Below are positions 20,541-28,331 of a stretch of DNA of 32,689 nucleotides, piece after piece (position 1 is the stretch's first letter; each line of letters begins with the position of its first letter). Position numbers and translations under genes: made by a program. Under the pieces are notes generated by a model. It was not told the DNA's origin. It did no database searches and worked only from the letters and a program-made list of their open reading frames with translations. The stretch is from contig CAJKBW010000029.1 of NCBI GenBank assembly GCA_905198295.1, positions 1-32,689 of the forward strand, given 5' to 3'. The DNA comes from an uncultured Oscillospiraceae bacterium (GTDB lineage Bacteria; Bacillota; Clostridia; Oscillospirales; Acutalibacteraceae).

Positions 20541-22649
20541 TTATTCGGCGTCGCCCGCAGCTTCTTCCGCCGCAGCCGGCTCCTCCGCCGCTTCTTCTGC
20601 CGGAGCCGCCGCACCCTCTTCCTCGAGCAGGGCACGGATCGACAGGCTGATGCGCTTCGCATCGTAGTCCACATTGGTGATCTTCACATTGACCTTCTCG
20701 CCGATTTTCAGGACATCCTGCGGCTTGTCAATGCGGTGATCAGCAATCTGGGAAATGTGGATCAGGCCGTCCACACCCGGAATAATCTGAGCAAACGCAC
20801 CAAATGCGGTCATGCCGACAACTTCGGCCTCGACAACGCTGCCCACCGGATACTTGGCCTTGAAGATTTCCCACGGATTGTCTTCCGCCTTGCGGTAGCC
20901 GAGCGAAATCTTCTTTTTCTCGTGATCGAGATCACGGATATACACTTCCACCGTATCGCCGATGTTCAGCACATCCGACGGATGCTTGATGCGCTTCCAG
21001 GACAGTTCGGAGATATGGATCATGCCGTCCACGCCGCCGAGATCCACAAACGCGCCGTAAGAGGTCATCGACTTCACCACACCGGTGTAGGTCTGGCCGA
21101 CTTCCGCCTTCTCCCAGAACGCCGCTTCCTTCTCCTTGCGCTCCTCGCGGGCGACCATCCGGATCGAACCCACCGCACGGCGGCGGCTCTGGTTGACTTC
21201 GATAATTTTGAAACGCACCGGCTGGCGCAGCAGGGGACTCAGATCCTCCATGCGCACCGCGCTCGCCTGCGACGCCGGAATGAACACCCGCACGCCGTTA
21301 GTGACCGCCAGCAGGCCGCCCTTGATGACATCGGTCACGACGCCGTCGAGAATCTCGCCGCTCGCTTCCGCCGCGACGACAGTCTCCCAGCCCTTCATCG
21401 CATCGACGCGCTTCTTGGAGAGCATGATGGTGCCCTCCTGATCGTTGGTACGCATGATGAGCAGCTCCAGCTTATCGCCGACCTTGACCACGTCGGACGG
21501 CACGACGTTCGGATCCGCAGAAAGCTCGTCCGCCGGGATATAGCCGGCCTGCTTGCGGCCGACGACCTCGACCTGCACCTCGTTGGGCGCGATGCCCACC
21601 ACGATGCCGGTCACTTTCTCGTCTGTACTCAAACTCTGAAGAGACGCCTCAAGCGCCTCCTCAAAAGTCATTTCATCGAAGGATTTTTCCGGCACGGCGG
21701 GAACTTCTTCCACCGCGGGCGCAGCCTCGGCGGCGGGAGCCTCTTCCGCCGGTACCGTGGCGGTTACGGCTTCGTTCTCCTGGATTTCGCTGTTGTTGAC
21801 AATTTCGGACATGGTTGACAGTACCTCCTTTATAATATCGGCAGGAGTCGAAGCACCGGCTGTCACGCCTATGGAATGCGCGCCCGACAGCATCTCTTCG
21901 GACAGCTCGTCCGCCGTTTCGATCAGGACGGTTGCACAGTTTTGTGCACAGACCTCCCTGAGCTTCGCGGTGTTCGAGCTTTGTCTTCCGCCGACAATCA
22001 CCATTCTATCGCATACCTGCGACAGTGCGACCGCCTCTTTCTGTCTTTCGGCAGTCGCATTACATATTGTAGCAAAAACAAAAAGGTTTGTATAGTGTTT
22101 TTTCGCAATTTCCGCGCACTTTTCCCAAGTCTTTAGCGGAAAAGTTGTCTGGGAAACCATCACGGCGGGGGTTTGCGGCGAAATTTCCTCAGTTTTGCAC
22201 CATTTTTCCAACGATTCAGGATCATCAAACACGAACACGCGGCCGGTACAGTGTCCCCGAATCCCCTCCACCTCCGGATGCGCCGCGTTGCCGATGATAA
22301 TCACCGCTGCACCGGCGGCCGACTGTTCGCGCACGATACGGTGAATTTTCTCCACAAACGGGCAGGTGGCGTCGCAGACCTCCGCCCCGCAGGCCCGTGC
22401 CCGGTCCATAATCTCCTGCGGCACACCGTGAGAGCGAATAACCAGCACAGCGCCCGGCGGCGTCTGTTCCGGCGCGTCAACGATCGTAACGCCGCGCGCC
22501 GCGAGCTTTTCGACCACCTGCGGATTATGGATGATCGGGCCGAGGGTGCAGACCCGGCGTCCGGCATCCAATAAAGCATTGACCCGGTCGACCGCGCGGC
22601 TGACGCCGAAGCAGAATCCGGCGGATTTGGCAAGATGGATCTGTGTCAA
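20541..22649 (-). CDS. ispH: IspH (HMBPP reductase) fused to ribosomal protein S1
   Basis: This 702-residue two-part protein combines two functions. Residues 1-280 are IspH, the Fe-S enzyme of the last MEP-pathway step that makes IPP and DMAPP. The three cluster Cys are C13 (GFCFGV), C96 (ATCPF) and C196 (ICNATA); substrate residues H41, H74, H124 and E126 (HPEVEG) and the C-terminal GVTAGASTP are present. A Glu/Ala/Pro-rich linker follows, then four S1 RNA-binding domains (from about 345, 430, 525 and 610), the third and fourth being most canonical (GVVKSMTSYGAFVDLG, GMTAFGAFAQI). An Ala/Glu tail ends it. The fusion is known in Clostridia. The only in-frame start is TTG at 22649, as a stop codon lies just upstream. 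It is the last gene of the rpiR-to-S1 operon, 24 nt after plsC. An internal SD and ATG (21812) could also give free S1. Confidence 0.95.
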   Translation of the reverse strand: MTQIHLAKSAGFCFGVSRAVDRVNALLDAGRRVCTLGPIIHNPQVVEKLAARGVTIVDAPEQTPPGAVLVIRSHGVPQEIMDRARACGAEVCDATCPFVEKIHRIVREQSAAGAAVIIIGNAAHPEVEGIRGHCTGRVFVFDDPESLEKWCKTEEISPQTPAVMVSQTTFPLKTWEKCAEIAKKHYTNLFVFATICNATAERQKEAVALSQVCDRMVIVGGRQSSNTAKLREVCAQNCATVLIETADELSEEMLSGAHSIGVTAGASTPADIIKEVLSTMSEIVNNSEIQENEAVTATVPAEEAPAAEAAPAVEEVPAVPEKSFDEMTFEEALEASLQSLSTDEKVTGIVVGIAPNEVQVEVVGRKQAGYIPADELSADPNVVPSDVVKVGDKLELLIMRTNDQEGTIMLSKKRVDAMKGWETVVAAEASGEILDGVVTDVIKGGLLAVTNGVRVFIPASQASAVRMEDLSPLLRQPVRFKIIEVNQSRRRAVGSIRMVAREERKEKEAAFWEKAEVGQTYTGVVKSMTSYGAFVDLGGVDGMIHISELSWKRIKHPSDVLNIGDTVEVYIRDLDHEKKKISLGYRKAEDNPWEIFKAKYPVGSVVEAEVVGMTAFGAFAQIIPGVDGLIHISQIADHRIDKPQDVLKIGEKVNVKITNVDYDAKRISLSIRALLEEEGAAAPAEEAAEEPAAAEEAAGDAE
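21810..21831 (-). promoter_or_regulatory. rpsA: internal Shine-Dalgarno and ATG for a free S1 protein
   Basis: On the minus strand AAAGGAGGT (21823-21831) lies 10-11 nt before an in-frame ATG (21810-21812). This is Met280 of the fusion, exactly at the IspH/S1 border. Translation from here would give a 423-residue S1 (20541-21812) starting MSEIVNNSEI. The SD bases encode the KEV of the conserved IspH end IIKEV, so the match could also be a by-product of protein sequence. Confidence 0.55.
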
Positions 22650-22673
22650 TGGTATTCCCCATTTCTGCGGAAT

Positions 22674-23291
22674 TTATTGCGCGTTCGCCTGATCGATCAT
22701 CTCCCCGATGCGCTGCATCAGCGCGCGGGAGGCAAAGCGCAGATCCGGACGCTCCGGATCGTCGAGGTGCAGCTCCTGCGGGGTCATCGGCTTGCCGAAA
22801 ATCACCTTTGCCCGGTGGAACAGGCGCACCTTCTGATCCTTGGCCACGATGCACACCGGCAGGATGTTCGCGCCAGTGCGCGCAGCGATCAGCGCCGCAC
22901 CGGACTTGGCGCGGCCGAGCTGGCCGTCGCGGGAGCGTGTGCCCTCGGGAAAAATTCCCAGCAGGCGGCCGCTGTTGACGATTTCCTCCGCCTTGTCAAT
23001 CGCACCGGTATCGCCCTTACCGCGTTCGACCGGGAACGCGCCGAACAGCCTGCCGATGAACCAGCGGGAGAATCGCCCGCGGAACAGTTCAGCCTTGGCC
23101 ATGAAAAAGACGTGGCGTTTCTGGCACATTTCGAGATACACCGGATCCATTTCGGAAATGTGGTTGCAGCACAGGATGGTGCGGTCATCCGGAGTCTGGG
23201 CGGGGATGTTTTCTTTTCCGTAGGCTTTGAACGGGAACAGGAACCAGTACAGCGGATGAAAGAACCACAGCAGAAAACGGCCAAACTTCAT
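22674..23291 (-). CDS. plsC: 1-acyl-sn-glycerol-3-phosphate acyltransferase (PlsC-type)
   Basis: This 205-residue membrane-associated enzyme adds the second acyl chain in phosphatidic acid synthesis. The family motifs are NHISEMDP (the HxxxxD catalytic pair), AFPVERGKGD, FPEGTRSRDGQL and ILPVCIVAKD. A hydrophobic N-terminus (FLLWFFHPLYWFLFPF) would anchor it to the membrane. An upstream TTG at 23303 is in frame, but AAAGG directly abuts it; the ATG at 23291 with AAAGG 12 nt upstream is preferred. It sits 34 nt after cmk and 24 nt before ispH-S1, the classic cmk-plsC-ispH/S1 order of Clostridia. Confidence 0.93.
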   Translation of the reverse strand: MKFGRFLLWFFHPLYWFLFPFKAYGKENIPAQTPDDRTILCCNHISEMDPVYLEMCQKRHVFFMAKAELFRGRFSRWFIGRLFGAFPVERGKGDTGAIDKAEEIVNSGRLLGIFPEGTRSRDGQLGRAKSGAALIAARTGANILPVCIVAKDQKVRLFHRAKVIFGKPMTPQELHLDDPERPDLRFASRALMQRIGEMIDQANAQ

Positions 23292-23325
23292 AACGGCATC
23301 CAACCTTTCGGATTGTGTTGACGGG

Positions 23326-24000
23326 TTACAGCCTTTCCTCCACCAGCCGGCGGAGGGTATCGATCGACTCCTCGAGCGACAGCGCGGTCGTATCCACCAG
23401 CACCGCGTCGTCGGCCGCCTTCAGCGGCGCCGCTGCACGGTGCGTATCATCGTAATCCCGCTTGACCATATCGGCGAGCACCTCGTCGTAGGTCACCTTT
23501 TCGCCCTTTTCGCACAGCTCGGCATACCGCCGTTTTGCGCGCGCCTCCGGGGACGCGGTAAGGAAAATTTTCAGCCGGGCGTCCGGCAGGACCACGGTAC
23601 CGATGTCCCGCCCGTCCATGATTACATCGCTCTTTCTGGCAGTATCCCGCTGCAGATCGAACAGGAAGCGCCGCACCGGCGGCTGTGCCGAAACGACCGA
23701 CGCCGCCATCGATACCTCCGGCGTGCGGATTTTCCCGCTGACGTCTTCTCCGTTGAGGATCACCCGCTGCGTGCCGTCGGCGTATTTGAGCTCGAGGGCG
23801 ATCTCCGGCAGGCGGGCCTCCACCTGCTCCGCTTCTTTGAGCGGCACGCCGTTTGTCAGCATGTAATACCCCACCGCGCGGTACAGCGCGCCGGTATCCA
23901 CATAGACAAAGTGAAGCGCCTGCGCCAGTGCGCGCGCGATGGTGCTTTTGCCGGCACCCGCCGGTCCGTCGATAGCCACCGTCATGGTCGTTTTATTCAT
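23326..24000 (-). CDS. cmk: cytidylate kinase
   Basis: This 224-residue enzyme phosphorylates CMP and dCMP with ATP. Visible features are the P-loop DGPAGAGKST (about 11-20), the YVDTGALYRAV segment, the DGRDIGTVVLPDA motif that binds CMP, and the Arg-rich lid with RAKRRYAEL. The start at 24000 (MNKTTMTVAI) has GAGAAAGGA about 11 nt upstream. It is 22 nt downstream of the flavoprotein gene and cotranscribed with plsC and ispH-S1. Confidence 0.96.
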   Translation of the reverse strand: MNKTTMTVAIDGPAGAGKSTIARALAQALHFVYVDTGALYRAVGYYMLTNGVPLKEAEQVEARLPEIALELKYADGTQRVILNGEDVSGKIRTPEVSMAASVVSAQPPVRRFLFDLQRDTARKSDVIMDGRDIGTVVLPDARLKIFLTASPEARAKRRYAELCEKGEKVTYDEVLADMVKRDYDDTHRAAAPLKAADDAVLVDTTALSLEESIDTLRRLVEERL

Positions 24001-24022
24001 ACGTATGCCGTTCCTTTCTCCA

Positions 24023-25270
24023 TTATATATGCATCCCGGCCGCCATGCCGGTGGAAAACGCGATTTGTAAGTTGAACCCGCCGGTATAGGCATCCACATC
24101 CAGCACTTCGCCGGCAAAGTACAGGCCGCTGACCTTTTTCGACTGCATGGTTTTGGCGTCGATTTCCCGCACCGCCACACCGCCGGAAGTCACGATCGCT
24201 TCCTCCACCGGCCGGAAACCGGAAATAGCGATCGGAAACGCCTTGAGCAGCCCCGCAAGTGCGGCGCGCTGTCCGCGGGTGATATCGTGCGCCCGCTGTT
24301 CTGCCGGGATTCCCGCCAGCCTCGCGGCCACCGGGATCATTTTGCGCGGCAGCAGCGCCCCAAGGATGCTGCCGGCCTGGCTGTTGGGGCTCTCCCCCAG
24401 CTCCCGCAGCAGCCGGGCATCCAGCTGTTCAGGCGTCAGCGCCGGCTTCAAATCCAGCACCAGCCGGTACCGTCCCGGCTCCATCTGCCGCATATGGGCG
24501 CTCGCGCTGAGCACCAGCGGCCCGGACACCCCGAAATGGGTGAACAGCATCTCGCCGAAATCCTCGTAAACCGTCCGGCCGCTTTCGGTGTCGATCACCC
24601 GTGCCGCCACGTTGCGCAGGGACAGCCCCTGCATTTCGGCGCAGAAGCCGTCCGGCGACTCGAGCGGCACCAGAGAGGGCCGCAGCGGCGTCACGGTATG
24701 CCCCGCCTGCCGCGCCAGCGCATACCCGTCGCCGGTCGAACCGGTCAGCGGGTAGGAAAGCCCCCCGGTGCAGACCACCGCGGCGTACGCCGGCAGCACG
24801 CGGCCGTCCTCCAGCTGCACGCCGGTGCAAACGCCGTCCTCCAGCCGCAGCGCCGTCACACGCCCCGGCAGAAAACAGACGCCGCCGGTGCGCGCGTATT
24901 TTACCAGCGCATCGACGATATCCACCGCTTTGTCCGAACAGGGGAACACCCGGTTGCCCCGTTCGGTTTTCAGCGGCACTCCCAGCTCTTCGAGCAGGTT
25001 CATGGTATCCTGCGGCCCGAACGCGGACAGGGCGCTGTATAAAAAGCGCCCGTTGGAAGGGACGTGGGCAATAAATTCCTGCACGCCGCAGTTGTTGGTA
25101 ACATTGCAGCGCCCTTTGCCGGTAATCATCACCTTGCGGGCCATGCGGGGATTCCGCTCGATCACCGTCACCGCAAAGCCGCAGCGTGCCGCGCTTCCGG
25201 CGGCAAGCAGACCGGCCGCGCCGCCGCCGATGACCAGTACCGGCGCACCGTTATCCGTGGTGTTCGGCAT
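24023..25270 (-). CDS. BaiN/HI0933-family NAD(P)/FAD-dependent oxidoreductase
   Basis: This 415-residue flavoprotein of the HI0933 (BaiN/RdsA) family has FAD-binding motif GGGAAG (about 15-20, in VLVIGGGAAGLLAAG), the family marker GKGRCNVTN, TGGLSYPLTGSTGDGY in the middle and the C-terminal GLYFAGEVLDVDAYTGGFNLQ split in the typical way. Some relatives reduce bile-acid intermediates, but most members have no known substrate; the name should not be taken as proof of function. The start at 25270 has GGGGAGGAAGGG upstream. It overlaps the rpiR stop codon by 20 nt, so translation is probably coupled. Confidence 0.92.
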   Translation of the reverse strand: MPNTTDNGAPVLVIGGGAAGLLAAGSAARCGFAVTVIERNPRMARKVMITGKGRCNVTNNCGVQEFIAHVPSNGRFLYSALSAFGPQDTMNLLEELGVPLKTERGNRVFPCSDKAVDIVDALVKYARTGGVCFLPGRVTALRLEDGVCTGVQLEDGRVLPAYAAVVCTGGLSYPLTGSTGDGYALARQAGHTVTPLRPSLVPLESPDGFCAEMQGLSLRNVAARVIDTESGRTVYEDFGEMLFTHFGVSGPLVLSASAHMRQMEPGRYRLVLDLKPALTPEQLDARLLRELGESPNSQAGSILGALLPRKMIPVAARLAGIPAEQRAHDITRGQRAALAGLLKAFPIAISGFRPVEEAIVTSGGVAVREIDAKTMQSKKVSGLYFAGEVLDVDAYTGGFNLQIAFSTGMAAGMHI

Positions 25271-26168
25271 ACCCTTCCTCCCCGTCGGCCGGCTCCCGCG
25301 CCGTTTCGCCGCCGAACGGCTGGTACACGCGGTATTGTTCCCAAAGGGACTCCAATTCCTCAAGCACGCCGCGGTTCTGCTCCTGCCGCTTGAGGGAAAT
25401 CGCCACCAGCAGCGCATTGACAATGCTCAGCGGCGCGACCAGGGAATCGACAATGGTCGCCATATCGCTGTGCGCGAGCAGCAGGTAGCTGGCATAATCG
25501 GCAATCGGCGACAGCTGGCTGTCGGTGATCACAATGGTCTTGGCGCCGCGCGAATGCGCAAAATGCATAGTCTTGACCGCCTTGCTGGAATACCGCGGGA
25601 AGCTCAGGCCGATGATCGCATCCCGTTCGTCCACGCGGATCATCTCCTCGAGGATTTCCGACTCGCTCGAAGTGCTCAGCAGGCAGATTTCCGGCAGGAG
25701 CAGCTTGAGGTAATAGGCGGCGAATATCGCCAGCGCACGGCAGCTGCCGGCGCCGAAAATATAGACCCGGCGCGCCTTTACCAGCGCATCTGCCGCCTGA
25801 TAGAACACATCCCGCGGCAGCTCCTCAAGCGTCTGGCGGATGTTGGCCATGTCGTAGGCCATCACGCTGTCGAGCACCTGCTCGTCGGTCATGCGCGTGC
25901 GGGAGACATCCACCCGCTGCACGCTGGTCAGCTTGCTGCGGATCATCTCCTGCATCGCCTTCTGCAGCTGCGGATAGCCCTCAAAGCCAAGCTCGGCGGC
26001 AAAGCGCACCACCGTCGACTCGCTGACGCCGACCGTTTCGCCCAGATGCAGCGCCGTCATAAACGCCGCCGCGTCGTAATGCTCCAGAATATACCCGGCA
26101 ATCCGTTTCTGTCCCTTGGAGAACCCCGGCATCCTGTCCATGATATGGGTGATCAGATTTGTTTTCAC
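25251..26168 (-). CDS. MurR/RpiR-family transcriptional regulator with SIS domain
   Basis: This 305-residue regulator has an N-terminal RpiR-type helix-turn-helix (about 1-80; GVSESTVVRFAAELGFEGYPQLQ is the recognition part) and a C-terminal SIS phosphosugar-binding domain (about 125-260; VYIFGAGSCRALAIF and LLSTSSESEILEEM). Such proteins usually sense a phosphosugar. No sugar genes lie in this operon, so the ligand is unclear; it may respond to cell-wall amino sugars. The GTG start at 26168 is supported by AGGAGGG about 11 nt upstream. It is the first gene of the five-gene operon and overlaps the next gene. Confidence 0.92.
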   Translation of the reverse strand: MKTNLITHIMDRMPGFSKGQKRIAGYILEHYDAAAFMTALHLGETVGVSESTVVRFAAELGFEGYPQLQKAMQEMIRSKLTSVQRVDVSRTRMTDEQVLDSVMAYDMANIRQTLEELPRDVFYQAADALVKARRVYIFGAGSCRALAIFAAYYLKLLLPEICLLSTSSESEILEEMIRVDERDAIIGLSFPRYSSKAVKTMHFAHSRGAKTIVITDSQLSPIADYASYLLLAHSDMATIVDSLVAPLSIVNALLVAISLKRQEQNRGVLEELESLWEQYRVYQPFGGETAREPADGEEGYAEHHG

Positions 26169-26203
26169 CGCGAATGAACCCTCCTGTGCCGATAATACCG
26201 GCA

Positions 26204-26240
26204 GCAGGGCGGCGGTTCCCAAAGAAACCGGCCGCCCTGC
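26204..26240 (-). other. strong hairpin in the rpiR operon leader
   Basis: GCAGGGCGGC/GCCGCCCTGC plus GGTT/AACC form a 14-bp stem with one bulged base (26204-26217 with 26226-26240). It lies between the promoter and the rpiR ribosome site. No U-tract follows. It could be an attenuator or an RNA-stability element. Confidence 0.5.
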
Positions 26241-26258
26241 CGCGTTCTTGTAAAAGAT

Positions 26259-26287
26259 ATTGTACTCCAAAGCATCCAAAAATGCAA
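26259..26287 (-). promoter_or_regulatory. promoter of the rpiR-to-S1 operon
   Basis: On the minus strand TTGCAT (26282-26287), a 17-nt spacer and TACAAT (26259-26264). It gives a ~90-nt leader that contains the hairpin at 26204. Confidence 0.75.
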
Positions 26288-26324
26288 GACCGAATCCGAT
26301 TTCCTGCAAAACAAAACCGCTGCC

Positions 26325-27026
26325 TCAGAACAGGAACACCGGCATATCCCGGCGCTCCTCCTCCCGCGGCTCCTCCGGCTTTGCGGGAGCAGCCGCCGGC
26401 TGCGGCGCCGCAGGCTTCGGCCGAACGGCCGCTCCAGCTTTCGGCTTCGCCTTCGGCGGCTTTTTGGCTGAGGAACGCGCCGGCGCCTTGGGGGCCGCCT
26501 TGCCCACCGGCCGCCCCGGCCGCCGGACGGCGTCGAGCGCACTGGGCAGCTCGTCGAGCAGCGCCTGCACCGCCTGCTCCGCTTCTTCACGGCCGGCCGC
26601 CTGCCGGAAATCCCGGCCGATTGCCGATTCCAGCCGCCGCTTCAGCCGGCGCAGCTCCAGCGCGCAGCGTTCCTCGTCCGCATCTGCCCCGCGGCTGCGC
26701 TCCCATTCGAGCTGTACCTTCAGCCGCTGTGCATCGTCCCGCAGCTCGGCATATTCCTCGCTGCGCGCCTCGGCAAACGCCTGCAGCAGCGCCTGTTCGT
26801 CTGCCTCGTCACAGAAGGTGATCTGCAGCAGCGCGGCCTGTCCGCCGCAGTCCAGAATCCGCTCCCGCAGTTCCCGCAGAGCCTGCTCCATCCCGTCCTG
26901 CTGCGGCACGGCGGCGACCCCGTCCTGCAGGTATACCGCCCCCAGCTCTCTGAGCGCTTTCCATACCGCCACACGGTAGCGGGAAGGGTTCGCCGGAATT
27001 TTATAATTGAGCGCAAGGAAGGTCAT
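26325..27026 (-). CDS. ChrB-N-like domain protein with basic Pro/Ala-rich tail
   Basis: This 233-residue protein begins with a segment resembling the N-terminal domain of the chromate-resistance regulator ChrB (FLALNYKIPANPSRYRVAV, then WKALRELGAVYLQDGVAAVP), about residues 3-70. A Glu/Arg-rich, probably coiled-coil region follows (about 85-165). From about 170 there is a low-complexity Lys/Ala/Pro tail with PKAPARSSAKKPPKAKPKAG that could bind nucleic acid. No ChrA transporter is in the window, so chromate resistance is not implied. I chose the ATG at 27026, with AAAGGA 11 nt upstream, over a GTG at 27035. It has a consensus promoter, a ~200-nt leader and no visible terminator before the rpiR promoter. 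Function unknown. Confidence 0.8.
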   Translation of the reverse strand: MTFLALNYKIPANPSRYRVAVWKALRELGAVYLQDGVAAVPQQDGMEQALRELRERILDCGGQAALLQITFCDEADEQALLQAFAEARSEEYAELRDDAQRLKVQLEWERSRGADADEERCALELRRLKRRLESAIGRDFRQAAGREEAEQAVQALLDELPSALDAVRRPGRPVGKAAPKAPARSSAKKPPKAKPKAGAAVRPKPAAPQPAAAPAKPEEPREEERRDMPVFLF

Positions 27027-27235
27027 CGCCTTCACATTCCTTTCTCAAGCGGCAGCCCGCTGCTTTATGTTAGCGATCAGCCGGAAAATCCGCCGGTTCC
27101 TGTGTTCGGTTTGCCGCCGGCCTGCGTTATCTTTCCCAGCGGGCGAAAGCTCGCCCCGCTGTCTGTCCCCGCAGCCGCCAAACCTGTTTGCAAACCCTGA
27201 ACCGCATTTCCAGCCAACCAACTATAACAATGGTT
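27027..27235 (-). other. long structured 5' leader of the ChrB-N-like gene
   Basis: About 210 bases separate the predicted start point (near 27235) from the ATG. On the minus strand they hold several inverted repeats: AGCGGGGCGA with TCGCCCGCT, and two more around CCGGCGG/CCGGC. No gene is seen on either strand. This length and structure are more than an ordinary leader needs and may mark a cis-acting RNA. No known riboswitch class was matched convincingly. Confidence 0.4.
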
Positions 27236-27270
27236 AAACCCATTATAACGACCGTTTCCGGATATGTCAA
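27229..27270 (-). promoter_or_regulatory. consensus promoter of the ChrB-N-like gene, with small palindrome
   Basis: A fully consensus TTGACA (27265-27270) and TATAAT (27242-27247) are spaced 17 nt apart on the minus strand. The -35 overlaps the birA stop codon. A small inverted repeat AATGG-N6-CCATT (27229-27244) touches the -10 and could be an operator. Confidence 0.88.
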
Positions 27271-28256
27271 TTGTCTTTTTCCGCCTTTACGCGAATGCTG
27301 ATCTCGCCGGTGGACAGCCGCCGCAGGCTGCCGTCCGCGCGCCGCACGAGCAGGGCGCCCTGTTCGTCGATATCCTCAGCCACCGCCTCCTCCGGTTCGT
27401 CGCCGCTGTACACCAGCACAGGCTTTCCCAGCACCATCGAGCGCGCCCGGTACTCCAGCAGGAAAGAACGATCCGCGATCATCGCGTCCAGCTCCCGCAG
27501 CTGCCGGATCACCGCTGCCGCCAGCCGGTTGCGGGTGAATTCCGCCGGCCGGTGCGCATACAGCGCCCCGGCGACCTGCCGCAGCTCCTCCGGGAATTCC
27601 CGCGCCTCCACATTGATACCGATGCCGACCACCACGCTCTCCAGCTCGCCGCTTTCGATGCCGGTGACCGCCTCGGTGAGAATGCCGCAGACCTTTTTTC
27701 CTTCACGATACAGGTCGTTGACCCATTTGATCTGTAAATGCTGTCCCGTGACCTGCTCCACCGCACGGCATACCGCTACGGATACGGCGGTGGTGATCAG
27801 CACCGCGCTGCCGGCGTCCAGATGTGCCGGACGCAGCAATACACTGAGATACAGGCCGCTGCCCGGCGGGGAAAAAAAGCCGCGTCCGCGCCGGCCGCGG
27901 CCAGCGGTCTGCCGTTCGGCCAGTATTGCCGTACCGTCCGGCGCACCCTCCAGTGCCAAGCGCTTAGCCTGCAGGTTTGTCGAATCCAGTTCAGGGTATA
28001 CCCGAATATTCCGGGCCGCCTCCGGCTCGCCCAGACAGGCGGCAATCCCCTGCGGGGACAGGATGTCGCTGTCGGGAATCAGGCAGTAGCCGCGGTTGGT
28101 GCCCGCCTCAATGTGATGCCCTTCCACCCTCAGCCTGCCGATGGCCTTCCATACCGCGGCGCGGGAAATGCCCAGCGCCGCCGCCAGTTCTTCACCGGAA
28201 ACGGTTTCCCCCGCCCGGCTCTCCAGCACCTGCAGCACCTGTTCTCGTGAAGTCAT
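27267..28256 (-). CDS. birA: BirA: biotin-protein ligase and biotin repressor
   Basis: This 329-residue bifunctional protein attaches biotin to carboxylase carrier proteins and can repress biotin genes. An N-terminal winged helix (about 1-65: GEELAAALGISRAAVWKAIGR) shows it is the DNA-binding type. The catalytic domain has the biotinyl-AMP loop GRGRRGR and the KWVNDLY motif, then VVGIGINV and a C-terminal SH3-like domain. The start at 28256 has GGAGGAGG about 7 nt upstream. No biotin genes or carboxylase are in the window. It follows the alcohol dehydrogenase gene by 75 nt. Confidence 0.96.
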   Translation of the reverse strand: MTSREQVLQVLESRAGETVSGEELAAALGISRAAVWKAIGRLRVEGHHIEAGTNRGYCLIPDSDILSPQGIAACLGEPEAARNIRVYPELDSTNLQAKRLALEGAPDGTAILAERQTAGRGRRGRGFFSPPGSGLYLSVLLRPAHLDAGSAVLITTAVSVAVCRAVEQVTGQHLQIKWVNDLYREGKKVCGILTEAVTGIESGELESVVVGIGINVEAREFPEELRQVAGALYAHRPAEFTRNRLAAAVIRQLRELDAMIADRSFLLEYRARSMVLGKPVLVYSGDEPEEAVAEDIDEQGALLVRRADGSLRRLSTGEISIRVKAEKDN

Positions 28257-28290
28257 TGCCCATCCTCCTCCGCTTTTCCGGGAAACAGGA

Positions 28291-28328
28291 ACATCCCCGC
28301 ACAGAGAGCTGTTCCCTGCCGGGGATGT
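28291..28328 (-). terminator. hairpin between the alcohol dehydrogenase and birA
   Basis: ACATCCCCG (28291-28299) pairs with CGGGGATGT (28320-28328), with a further imperfect stem inside. It begins 3 nt after the dehydrogenase stop codon. A weak U content (TCCTGTTTCCC) follows, so it may be only a partial terminator, with some readthrough into birA. Confidence 0.5.
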
Positions 28329-28331
28329 CGG

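Noticed and set aside
27027..27235. Known riboswitch such as a c-di-GMP or molybdenum-cofactor type
   Set aside because: A GCAAACC segment and several stems exist, but the flanking conserved bases of these classes are not in the right order.
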